Origin: a candidate division Zixibacteria bacterium HGW-Zixibacteria-1
GTDB lineage: Bacteria > Zixibacteria > MSB-5A5 > GN15 > PGXB01
Direction of reading: 5' to 3'
NCBI GenBank assembly: GCA_002838945.1
Contig: PGXB01000037.1
Coordinates: 1 to 37,755, forward strand
DNA: 37,755 nt
The translations under genes were made by a program, and so were the position numbers. Positions 1 through 8,003 of the stretch are shown piece by piece. Numbering within the stretch: position 1 is the stretch's first letter; each line of letters starts with the position of its first letter. The notes below the pieces were generated by a model. The model had not been told where the DNA came from. It saw only the letters and a program-made list of their open reading frames with translations, and made no database searches.

Positions 1-2061
1 GATCGATTCGCCGCAGTCAACCAGACCGTCGTTGTTGCCCAGACCGTCATTGATAACATGATCGTCATAGATCACGAACGGCCCATCCGGTGCGATGATA
101 GTTATCGTTCCAAAGAAAGGCAATGCATTATAGGCCGTAACAGTCAGCGTCAAATCTTCGCCGACCGGTAATTCTTCAAAAAATTGCATCGTGGCCATGC
201 CGTCGGGTCCGGTCGTGCCGGTGCCATAGATAATTCCGTTTTTGGTCAAGGCACAAAGCGCGCCCTCGAGGCCGACCACCTGAATATTCATATCCGGCTG
301 TGTAAATATATGCGCGGGGGTGTAGCTAACAGTCAACGTCGCCGGATCATCGGTGCGAATCATCAGTGACGGGTCACCGAAAATTGTCCAGGCATTGAAC
401 TCTTCAACACCGTCGGCGCCCTGTGCTTCCATCATATAACAGGATCCGTTATAGCACAATCCGCCCATGGTCAGCTTCTGCTCCGAAACCAGCAGATCGG
501 TAATTTCATCCTGGGCGTACATCGGAGGATTCCATGCCTGGCTGATAATCGACATGTAGGTCGCCACTGCCCCGGTGGGATTGGCGCCGTCGGTCGCCCG
601 AAGCCAGGCTTCCGCAAAACAGGTGGAACCCACGAAATTGCCGTTAAGGCAGGCGACGCTGAAGATCATTGGAAGCATATAATCATTTGTCAGAGCGTTG
701 ACATTGGTATTCGAATATCCGGTTGTTCCCCAGCTTGTGGTTGAACCATGACCGCAATAATTAACAACACTTCTGCCGTTATTAAGGGCGGAAGAGATGG
801 CGGCTATAGTCGCCGTCGGTTCATATATTTGATCAACTTGAGTATAATTATATCCCAGCAGGTCGGTCCGAATATTATTTATATGTTGATAGTCATATTC
901 ACCATAGTGCCCCGGGCCCTCGTCCGAAGCAATCCCCGTTCCCATATGGAACCAGTCCGATCCGATCGGAGTCTTGTCGTAATTTATCGTTCTTTCGACC
1001 TGAGTCTCAACCTGTGCGACTGTTTCGGCCGAAAAACGACCGATAATAATATCCGGCCAGTCATCGGCCCCGCTTGTCTTTGAATAGTAGGAATCGGAAC
1101 CGGCGCCGGTGGCGGTTCCCGTGGTTATCTGTGCTCCATCGCCCACCAGCAGGACCCAGGCCAGGCCGAAGTCACTGGCGTAAACGGAGTCGATAAAATT
1201 CTTGATGCTGGTGGCGTTGTTTCCGATTGAGGAAATATCAACAATAGCCGTGTTGATACCTTTTTGAATTTTCCAGTCGACCAGGGGAAGCATGGCGTCG
1301 TGAAAAGAATTGTAAGTAATAATCAGCATATTGCCGTCTTCAGGAGTTGATGGATATTTCTCCGTCTGGTCATAATAATTAAGAAATCTCCGGCTGTAAA
1401 TTTCTTCAAAGGCATTAACCTTGTTTCTGACTATGTCTCCTTTCTCGAGAACATTGATCTCACCCGGGCCGACATTAACAATTTCGACCGTGACCGAAGT
1501 ATAAATCCTCAGGGTTTTTTCGGCCGGGTTATAGCGGAAAGGATTGATCTCGACCACCGTGCCCCTGAAATCGCGAAGAATGAACGGCTCGCGAAGCGTC
1601 GCCAGTTCATAAGGATACCAATCGGATTTGGAATAAACGTCTCCGAAAGTGTAGGGCACATCGTCGGGATTGACGGTTCGTTTGAGATTACCTTTGGATG
1701 AAATCACCGGCATATCGGGGATGTCAACAAATTCCTCCGACAGAACCCTGATTTCGACCCTGGCATCATCCGGAATAATAATACTCCGGGAGATATGCGG
1801 CAGTTCCGGCTCGCCTTCGATCAAAAGGACCGGTTCTTCGCCGCATTTCAGTGAGAAAAACTTCTCTCCGTTCAGGTCAATAACATCCCTGTAAAAAGCC
1901 CCCACGTCAAAACGCAGGACCGTCTTGTAATCGTCGGATTGTTCGACAATCACGGAAACATCATCACCTTTCGCCCCCAAGTCCATTCTTTCGGCGGAAG
2001 CAAAAGATGAAAGGGCTAATAGTATAACCAATGTGAGCATGAGCAACTGCCTTATACGCAT
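1..2061 (-). CDS. Gingipain-like C25 family cysteine protease (C-terminus beyond window)
   Basis: Reading the minus strand from an ATG at 2061 gives 687 codons with no stop; the frame is still open at base 1, so the gene continues outside. It begins with a signal peptide (basic MRIRQ, then a hydrophobic run to ASA around residue 23). Residues about 25-240 look like a gingipain propeptide. The C25 catalytic domain follows, with His438 in YCGHGS and Cys471 in SVACLNG. The 33-residue His-Cys spacing matches the dyad of arginine gingipain. The catalytic domain ends near FGDPSLMIR, and an Ig-like/repeat region starts before the edge. It is probably a secreted or surface endopeptidase; C25 enzymes are usually exported with a C-terminal sorting domain, which is not visible here. 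An AGAGAGG purine tract precedes the ATG. Substrate specificity (Arg or Lys) cannot be judged. Confidence 0.9.
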   Translation of the reverse strand, partial: MRIRQLLMLTLVILLALSSFASAERMDLGAKGDDVSVIVEQSDDYKTVLRFDVGAFYRDVIDLNGEKFFSLKCGEEPVLLIEGEPELPHISRSIIIPDDARVEIRVLSEEFVDIPDMPVISSKGNLKRTVNPDDVPYTFGDVYSKSDWYPYELATLREPFILRDFRGTVVEINPFRYNPAEKTLRIYTSVTVEIVNVGPGEINVLEKGDIVRNKVNAFEEIYSRRFLNYYDQTEKYPSTPEDGNMLIITYNSFHDAMLPLVDWKIQKGINTAIVDISSIGNNATSIKNFIDSVYASDFGLAWVLLVGDGAQITTGTATGAGSDSYYSKTSGADDWPDIIIGRFSAETVAQVETQVERTINYDKTPIGSDWFHMGTGIASDEGPGHYGEYDYQHINNIRTDLLGYNYTQVDQIYEPTATIAAISSALNNGRSVVNYCGHGSTTSWGTTGYSNTNVNALTNDYMLPMIFSVACLNGNFVGSTCFAEAWLRATDGANPTGAVATYMSIISQAWNPPMYAQDEITDLLVSEQKLTMGGLCYNGSCYMMEAQGADGVEEFNAWTIFGDPSLMIRTDDPATLTVSYTPAHIFTQPDMNIQVVGLEGALCALTKNGIIYGTGTTGPDGMATMQFFEELPVGEDLTLTVTAYNALPFFGTITIIAPDGPFVIYDDHVINDGLGNNDGLVDCGESI

Positions 2062-2107
2062 TGGTGCCTCTCTTTATTGTGGTTTGTGACTAAGTGCGCA
2101 TCAAAAA

Positions 2108-2136
2108 AGTATAAAACATGCAAATTCGGTATGTAA
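2108..2136 (-). promoter_or_regulatory. Promoter for the C25 protease gene
   Basis: On the minus strand, TTACAT (2136-2131) and TATACT (2113-2108) are separated by exactly 17 nt, a good sigma-70-type match. Transcription would start near 2101, giving a leader of about 40 nt before the ATG at 2061. Prediction only. Confidence 0.5.
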
Positions 2137-2251
2137 CCATAAGCATATAATTCAATATAATTCAAATTATTACTCAAACAAGCAAGAAATTGACATTTTG
2201 GGGACCATTTTTTTAATTATTTTGACCCTGATTTTTGCTCTCAGCTGATTA

Positions 2252-2295
2252 AAATCAAAAGAAAAGGCCCGAAAGGCGGTTTAGCCTTTCGAGCC
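2252..2295 (-). terminator. Intrinsic terminator of the dockerin protein gene
   Basis: A 12-bp stem with one mismatch (2266-2277 with 2284-2295, 6-nt loop) lies about 50 nt after the stop at 2345. On the minus strand it is followed by a T-rich stretch. Confidence 0.7.
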
Positions 2296-2344
2296 AGAGG
2301 GTCAAAAATACTTTTAAGTATATTTTTGGTCGCCATCACAACCT

Positions 2345-3922
2345 TCATTTTACGGCATTATATTGTATTAATCTCCATGATTCATCGAATTGAACCGTCG
2401 GAACTTCACTATTCCAGATAAATAATTTAACCATACCGAAACCCGGCGCAAACCACTCCTCCCGGAAGGTGCTTGTTACTTCCACGCCCGCGATCACAGT
2501 TGACCGAAGAATCTGATAGGCGTCCTCAACATGTCCTATGGGGAGGTCGTCAAAAGCCTGAATTGCCGCCACCGTGTCATGAATGATGTAGTAACCCGGA
2601 TCTTCAATTGTCCAGCTTTCACCCACGGTCGCCGGCATATCATAGACAAAATCATACGGGGCATTACTGCCGATATATATCATCTCATTAACAATATCGA
2701 AATGTTTGTATATGGTTGTGTCCGGGTATTGATATCTCAGCGTACCATAACCGGTTACCGTGACTACCACAGTGTCGGTTATATTCTCGTCTGTTCGGAA
2801 TCGTTCGTATTTCCAAAATGAGCCTTGCCTGAGCGAGTAGTCATCCTTAATATTGCGCTCATTGAGGCTTTCCCCTTTGTACAGATATTTTAGTATTTGG
2901 AGGCCATCCAGAAGATTTAATATGCCGCCGCCATAGACATCGGCATGGTAAAAATGAACCGGGGGCGGCCCACCCTTGTATAGATAATTGATGATGGCCA
3001 CGATATCGAGAATATTCACTTTCATATCGCCGTTGACATCCCCGGCGGCCGAGGCAATGTCGGCTGTATATGAACATTCTCCATATTCATTCGGATGACT
3101 GACGGTAGAAACTCCCACAATAACGTCATAGGTGTCGCCAGCCTCGCTTATATCGGTGTCAAAGGTCCACAGACCGGTAAATGAATTTATAGTTCCGGGG
3201 CCTTCAATAATTATAAAATTATAGGGAGTACCATATGGGTCAGTTGCATTAAAATTATATTGGAAGCCATTGGCATAATTTGTGCCAATCGACATAGATG
3301 GGCAATTGGTGAACTGGGGAGGCTCAGGAAACCAGTACATAACGGGATAGCAGAACGGCCCCTGGAAAACAGGTGACGGCTCCTCAAATAGCCATTCATA
3401 ACCTTCGCCATATCCCGCGGAATCGATGCAGAAATATATTTCGTTATCCCATGGCAGAACGAACCTAAAATTAAATGCCATATACGTCTGAAGGCCCAGT
3501 CCAGAAGGCCATCCGTTGCCAACGGAGGACGACCCATTATAGCAGATTCCGTCGGGAAGAACGCCGTCCCAACCGAATTCAGTGAGACCGGAGCCAAGAT
3601 CCCAGAATCCGCCCGGTTCAAAGCCATTTAACAACTCCACCGAGCCGTTGGAGCTATTGCCCCCCACATTTACAGGATAGAAATTGTAATCGCTGCCGAC
3701 AATATAAAATGTCAAAGGGATAGATACATTTTGACGAGTGAAGCCATCATTATTGGCCATTTTAATTTCAAATCTGACAGGGATCTGAGTCCGTATCATC
3801 GGAGTTCCATTGACGTCATAAAAATATAGCGGCGAAACATATGGCACAATTGTGGTTGCACCCTGAAGGCCAATTAGACAAATCAGGAACAATCCCAATA
3901 GAAACAAAATTGATTTTCTCAT
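2345..3922 (-). CDS. Secreted protein with internal type I dockerin-like repeats
   Basis: The protein has 525 residues. The start at 3922 is chosen because GGAGGGA sits 4 nt upstream; an in-frame TTG four codons earlier lies inside that ribosome site. MRKSILFLLGLFLIC begins a signal peptide ending near residue 22. Residues about 25-200 are a beta-rich, Gly/Asn/Trp-rich domain, followed by an Ig-like stretch (about 205-290). Two dockerin-type calcium-binding segments come next (about 294-350), with GDVNGDMKVNILDIVAIINY in the first. A further 170-residue beta-rich domain closes the protein. Dockerins usually sit at the C-terminus and bind cohesins; here they lie between domains, as often seen in FCB candidate phyla, where they may be structural. 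No enzyme motif was recognised. Confidence 0.8.
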   Translation of the reverse strand: MRKSILFLLGLFLICLIGLQGATTIVPYVSPLYFYDVNGTPMIRTQIPVRFEIKMANNDGFTRQNVSIPLTFYIVGSDYNFYPVNVGGNSSNGSVELLNGFEPGGFWDLGSGLTEFGWDGVLPDGICYNGSSSVGNGWPSGLGLQTYMAFNFRFVLPWDNEIYFCIDSAGYGEGYEWLFEEPSPVFQGPFCYPVMYWFPEPPQFTNCPSMSIGTNYANGFQYNFNATDPYGTPYNFIIIEGPGTINSFTGLWTFDTDISEAGDTYDVIVGVSTVSHPNEYGECSYTADIASAAGDVNGDMKVNILDIVAIINYLYKGGPPPVHFYHADVYGGGILNLLDGLQILKYLYKGESLNERNIKDDYSLRQGSFWKYERFRTDENITDTVVVTVTGYGTLRYQYPDTTIYKHFDIVNEMIYIGSNAPYDFVYDMPATVGESWTIEDPGYYIIHDTVAAIQAFDDLPIGHVEDAYQILRSTVIAGVEVTSTFREEWFAPGFGMVKLFIWNSEVPTVQFDESWRLIQYNAVK

Positions 3923-4156
3923 CTTTCCCTCCAATATCTTTTAAACTTGCCTTGATTTTCACATATTTGAGGCACGATTTGCTCATGCCCTCCAAAAAAG
4001 GATATCGCGAGTAAAGATGTCTATCACAGATGCTTGCCTATTTAGTAAAATAGGCGTTTCTTAATTATCTGTCAAGGATTATCTGGACAAACTTGTGTAT
4101 GTTAAGGATTAATTTGGTCGTTTTAAAGAAGATATTATTTATCCAAATATCAACGG

Positions 4157-5368
4157 CTACACATTGCTGTCAAACGGCCACGACGGCAGATTTATTTGCC
4201 GCGGTCGATCATGGCGAAAACCGAGCGCATAGTCGGCCTGCATGAGCGTCTGGATCTCGCGTGAACCCTCATAAATGGCAGCCCCTTTTGAATTTCGGAA
4301 AAACCGCTCGACCGGATATTCATCGGAAAAGCCATAGGCGCCATGTACCTGAACGGCATCATTGGCCGCTTTTTCCGCTTCACGGCAGGCGATCCACTTG
4401 GCCAGGGCCGTCTCGCGCGTGCAGCGGATGCCCTGGTTGCGCATCCAGCCGGCTTTCAGCCAGAGCAGTTGCGAATATTCATAACCTGCCTGCATATTGG
4501 CTATCATCTCTTTGACAAGCTGGTGTTCCGCAATGGGTCGTTCGAATGTCTTCCGGGTCAGCGAATACTGGACACAGGCGTCGATACAGGCTTTGATTAA
4601 GCCGGTCGAACCGGCCGCGACAGTATAGCGTCCCTGCTCGAGGCAGAACATGGCGATACCGAACCCTTCGCCTTCGTCACCCAACAGGTTCTCCGAGGGT
4701 ACTTCAACATCCTGCATTGAGATCCAGCCGGTATTACCGGCCCGCACACCCAGTTTGCCATGGATGGAGCCGGTCGTGACGCCGGGGAAAGATCTCTCAA
4801 CAATAAAACATGAAATGCCGCTGTGATCGCGGCTTTTCTTTTTATCCTGATCAGTCCAGGCAAAAATAAGAAAATTATCGGCGACATCGGCCAAACTGAT
4901 CCACATTTTTTCGCCGTTAAGAATATATTTGTCACCTTTCTTGGCCGCGGTTGTCTGGAGTCCGACAACATCGGAACCGGCATTCGGTTCGGTCAGACCG
5001 AAGGTGGAGATTTTTTCGCCCTTGGCCTGCGGGATTAGATATTTCTCTTTCTGAAACTGATTACCGCGCGACAGCAGCGTCAGTGAATTCAGGCCGATAT
5101 GCACCGAGAGAATAACGCGGGCCGAAGCATCGATATATTCCAGTTCTTCGCAGGCCAGTCCCAGCGAAATATAGTCCATGCCGGCGCCGCCGTATTGTTC
5201 CGGTATACACAAGCCGAGAATATCGGCTTCGGCCATTCTGGTCAACAGCGTCGGATCGAATTTATGGGCCCGGTCGTTTTCGCGGATGGTCGGTGCCACA
5301 TATTTTTTGGCAAAATTGCGACATAGTTCCTGCACCGAAAGGTGATCATCATTTAGTTCGAAATTCAT
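4157..5368 (-). CDS. Acyl-CoA dehydrogenase
   Basis: This 403-residue flavoprotein of the acyl-CoA dehydrogenase family oxidises acyl-CoA to trans-2-enoyl-CoA, passing electrons to ETF. The N-terminal helical domain starts at once (FELNDDHLSVQELCRNFAKK). The middle beta domain carries the FAD-contact motif FGLTEPNAGSDV and the MWIS segment. The C-terminal domain has the usual VHGAYGFSDEYPVERFFRN region. IYEGSREIQ holds the glutamate that is the catalytic base in short- and medium-chain enzymes. Length is slightly above the usual 380, with a short basic tail. It stands alone, without ETF or other beta-oxidation genes nearby, so chain length and pathway are open (fatty-acid or branched-chain amino-acid breakdown). 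The Shine-Dalgarno before 5368 is weak. Confidence 0.93.
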   Translation of the reverse strand: MNFELNDDHLSVQELCRNFAKKYVAPTIRENDRAHKFDPTLLTRMAEADILGLCIPEQYGGAGMDYISLGLACEELEYIDASARVILSVHIGLNSLTLLSRGNQFQKEKYLIPQAKGEKISTFGLTEPNAGSDVVGLQTTAAKKGDKYILNGEKMWISLADVADNFLIFAWTDQDKKKSRDHSGISCFIVERSFPGVTTGSIHGKLGVRAGNTGWISMQDVEVPSENLLGDEGEGFGIAMFCLEQGRYTVAAGSTGLIKACIDACVQYSLTRKTFERPIAEHQLVKEMIANMQAGYEYSQLLWLKAGWMRNQGIRCTRETALAKWIACREAEKAANDAVQVHGAYGFSDEYPVERFFRNSKGAAIYEGSREIQTLMQADYALGFRHDRPRQINLPSWPFDSNV

Positions 5369-5432
5369 ATTAGTATTCCCGGCTAATAGTCCATTTCAAT
5401 GTTTATCCTCGCAGTCCATATATAAATAATAA

Positions 5433-6257
5433 TCAGATGATTGCCAACATCAAAAGAGCCGCAAACAGTGTCGAAATGAAATTTACCATATCATTATTTA
5501 TCAAACGGGATCCCTGAAATAACATGGTTTTTCTTTGACAATGAAAAGTCTTTTCGGTAATCTTACCGCATTCCGGGCATCTAAACCGGGCCTGAACAGT
5601 CGCTCCCAGAACAGAGTCGAACAGGGCGCCGATCCATCCGGCAATCGCCGCTGCCATCCATAAATCAAAGGCAAAGACAAGCCCGCCGGATACAATTCTC
5701 ATACAAATGAGACCAGAAATGATTATCAATATTGCCCCAAAGAGGGAAGAGGCCGTTCCCAGAAATGTTATGCCTCCGGACTGTCCCGGCTCCATTATTC
5801 TAAAACTTATAATAGATAATGGCTTATGCTTCGAGAGCAGCCCGATTTCAGTGGCCCAGGTGTCGGCGGCCGCCTCCGCCACAGCCGCAAGATAAACCGG
5901 ATACCAAAGAATATTCCCTGTGATGTAGTGAGCCACAACGGCCAGGGTTGCGATGCTTCCGTTGGCCAGCACCTGCCATATATCGCGGGGACCGGTCTTA
6001 CCGGTTTCAAGGAGGCCTTTATCTTTGCCGGCAGATTTCAATAATGACAGAAGGCTGGAGGTCGCGAAGAAAACAATCAATGGCACCGCATAAAGGATCC
6101 CGCCCAGCCCGAAAACAATTGTGCCGACGAGAATCATTCCGACCGCCCCGGAAAATTTCAGGGCACGCAGCCTGAATGAGATCACGGCTATTAATGCCGC
6201 CGGCAGAAAGGCACAAGCCAGATTTTGAAGAGCTTCTATAATTGAGTCGCCGATCAT
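5433..6257 (-). CDS. DUF92 family integral membrane protein
   Basis: The product has about 274 residues and 6-7 predicted membrane segments. It matches the DUF92 (TMEM19-like) family by the sequences AVAEAAADTWATEIG and GQSGGITFLGT, both characteristic. In plants and bacteria some members have been linked to phytol/polyprenol phosphate kinase activity, but most have no assigned function. The start is placed at ATG 6257, just before the first hydrophobic segment. An in-frame TTG at 6293 would add 12 residues but lacks support. A stretch with CPECGKITEKTFHC between the last membrane segments resembles a small zinc ribbon, and is the one unusual part. The gene lies between the superoxide dismutase (upstream, ending in its own terminator) and the acyl-CoA dehydrogenase. 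Confidence 0.85.
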   Translation of the reverse strand: MIGDSIIEALQNLACAFLPAALIAVISFRLRALKFSGAVGMILVGTIVFGLGGILYAVPLIVFFATSSLLSLLKSAGKDKGLLETGKTGPRDIWQVLANGSIATLAVVAHYITGNILWYPVYLAAVAEAAADTWATEIGLLSKHKPLSIISFRIMEPGQSGGITFLGTASSLFGAILIIISGLICMRIVSGGLVFAFDLWMAAAIAGWIGALFDSVLGATVQARFRCPECGKITEKTFHCQRKTMLFQGSRLINNDMVNFISTLFAALLMLAII

Positions 6258-6317
6258 ATTTTTATTTTCCCCGTTATAAGGAAATATACACAATGTCCCG
6301 ATTGTAAAAAAAATGAA

Positions 6318-6349
6318 TTTAATAAAAAAGGCGAGTCGTCAGACCCGCC
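6318..6349 (-). terminator. Intrinsic terminator of the superoxide dismutase gene
   Basis: An 8-bp GC-rich stem with one G-T pair (6330-6337 with 6342-6349, 4-nt loop) is followed on the minus strand by a run of T. It lies 27 nt after the stop at 6376. Confidence 0.85.
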
Positions 6350-6375
6350 CATTGGATTAATAGCACAAGGAAGTA

Positions 6376-7002
6376 TTACCTGGAAAACTTTTTATACCTG
6401 TCGTTGATGCGTCCCCAATGCAAATTATTCAATAAATTGTCGATGTATTTGGCACGGCCCGGACCATCCTTGTGATAGTAGGCATGCTCAAAAACATCAA
6501 GCGAAATCAGGGGAATACCGCCCCAGATGGCGCCGTAATGATGCTCATCGACCAGCACATTCAACAGCCTGCCGCTGTATAATTTGTCAAGTGTCAGGAC
6601 CGCCCATCCGGAAAGTTTGGCCGCAATCGCGGTCGCCTTGAAATCTTCTTTCCATTTTTCGATACTGCCGAATTCTTTTTCGATCGCCGCGACTATATCC
6701 GGGCCCTTTGAAGTGTCGCCGTTGCCGCCGAGTACTTCCCAGTAAACGTCATGCAGCAGGGCGCCGCCGTGATTCCAGGTCATTCGCCGCTTCAATTCGC
6801 CCAGTTCCGACCAGTTGCCGTTGGCCGTGGAGCGATCGACTTTTTCCAGATTTTGCTCGATTTTATTCAGAAAGGTGACATAACCCTTATGGTGCGTGTT
6901 ATAGTGCCAATCGGTCGTTTCGGGTGAAACAACATCTTTAAGCAGTTTCTTGGCATCTTCGTCCGAATACGGACGCTTGTTAAATTTCCATTCGTAAGCC
7001 AT
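6376..7002 (-). CDS. Iron/manganese superoxide dismutase
   Basis: This 208-residue enzyme converts superoxide to hydrogen peroxide and oxygen. The four metal ligands of the Fe/Mn family are visible: His33 in WHYNTHHKGY, His84 in HDVYW, and Asp169 and His173 in LDVFEHAYY. The usual N-terminal helical hairpin and C-terminal alpha/beta domain are both complete. There is no signal peptide, so it is cytoplasmic. Fe or Mn preference cannot be read safely: the residues usually used to separate them (Gly/Gln near the second His) are non-standard here (WNHGGALLH). AGGAG lies 6-7 nt before the ATG at 7002. The gene has its own terminator and a 374-nt upstream region, so it is probably transcribed alone. 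Confidence 0.95.
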   Translation of the reverse strand: MAYEWKFNKRPYSDEDAKKLLKDVVSPETTDWHYNTHHKGYVTFLNKIEQNLEKVDRSTANGNWSELGELKRRMTWNHGGALLHDVYWEVLGGNGDTSKGPDIVAAIEKEFGSIEKWKEDFKATAIAAKLSGWAVLTLDKLYSGRLLNVLVDEHHYGAIWGGIPLISLDVFEHAYYHKDGPGRAKYIDNLLNNLHWGRINDRYKKFSR

Positions 7003-7376
7003 TTTAATCTCCTTTATAGTCCTAAGATTTTCGTTCTCTTTAACTTCAAATGATGACTCTCTGCTATCCCTGAATTCAAAACCTCAATTTTACATGTAAC
7101 CATGTTGCTCCCGAAATGTTCCACAAAAAAGTAAGGATTATTTGCAATATAGGATATTCCATTGACATCACTTCTATCTTATTGATATTCAAGCGGATGA
7201 TTGTAAAATAGACATTAGCGATACTGTTAATCTTGTCCCGTTTAAATGTTTAAAATGATTGATAAATTTTAAAAAAGTATTTTATTTCATTTTAGGATAT
7301 TTTGTTAATCTTAAACTGTCAGCTTGTTATTTTGTCTGAAATGGCAGGTTTTTGCGGATTGTAATATAGTAATAAG
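7003..7376. other. AT-rich intergenic region between divergent genes
   Basis: This 374-nt stretch has no convincing gene. It must hold the superoxide dismutase promoter (minus) and that of the 7377 gene (plus). A 10-bp perfect palindrome TTACATGTAA at 7090-7099 could be an operator for the dismutase. No clear -35/-10 pair was found for the minus strand. Confidence 0.6.
7362..7367 (+). promoter_or_regulatory. -10-like hexamer close to the 7377 start (possible leaderless mRNA)
   Basis: TAATAT lies 9 nt before the ATG at 7377. No Shine-Dalgarno is present, so transcription would begin at or within a few bases of the ATG. There is no good -35 at 16-18 nt. Confidence 0.35.
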
Positions 7377-8003
7377 ATGGAATTGTATTTTTTAAATGAA
7401 ATAGGAAAAACATTTGGCATCGGTGGTCTATGCATCGCTGTGTTTCTTCTTATTATTAGGTTAATCTTTCGCAAAATGAAATTTCCCAAATTAACGAGGG
7501 AGCATACCTATAGGATAATAGACAAAAGTATAAGATATGCTTTTATACTGGCTATCGTAGGTTTAGTAATTTATTCTGGTAATATTATGGATAGATTTTC
7601 AGGGAAATCAATAAAGGCTGAAAATACAACTCAATCATTCAGGTTAACCGGCTTTTTCAACCAAAAATTAGTAAATAATGTGATTAAATTGACAGGAATT
7701 CCATACACCAGTACTGGGAGTGCCACATTTGATATATCATTTACCCAAAATGGGTTACTAAGGCCATCCCAAAAGAGTGGCTACTATTTATATGATGGCG
7801 GTACCTTACTTCTTGTTATTAATAATAAAATAAAGTGCGAAATATCACAATTGACAATTCCGGCTTGGTCAGATTCGCCGGGCAACCCAAAAGCTATCTT
7901 GGAACATAATATTGAACAGAATATTAATGATCTAATAGCCTCCAATATAGAATTAATCGCTGCAAGAATTAAGGAATGTCTTGATAATGAATCAAAAATA
8001 TAG
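7377..8003 (+). CDS. Unknown membrane protein with two N-terminal transmembrane segments
   Basis: The 208-residue product was not recognised. Two hydrophobic segments (about residues 14-31 and 50-66) are separated by a basic loop (RKMKFPKLTREHTYR). About 140 polar residues follow, with alternating beta-like stretches and a helical, Asn/Ile-rich end. If the second segment exits, the C-terminal domain would be periplasmic. The gene overlaps the start of the next by 17 nt, so the two are almost certainly co-expressed. The base composition is visibly AT-rich compared with neighbours on both sides, and Ile/Asn/Lys codons ending in A or T dominate, which suggests recent acquisition. It has no homologue that I can name. 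Confidence 0.75.
   Translation: MELYFLNEIGKTFGIGGLCIAVFLLIIRLIFRKMKFPKLTREHTYRIIDKSIRYAFILAIVGLVIYSGNIMDRFSGKSIKAENTTQSFRLTGFFNQKLVNNVIKLTGIPYTSTGSATFDISFTQNGLLRPSQKSGYYLYDGGTLLLVINNKIKCEISQLTIPAWSDSPGNPKAILEHNIEQNINDLIASNIELIAARIKECLDNESKI

Noticed and set aside
748-1083. 111-codon plus-strand frame
   Set aside because: It lies antisense inside the C25 protease, whose catalytic His is encoded at the same place.
4036-4055. 8-bp AT-rich hairpin after the acyl-CoA dehydrogenase gene
   Set aside because: On the minus strand it lacks a T run and lies 100 nt past the stop. It is too weak to call a terminator.
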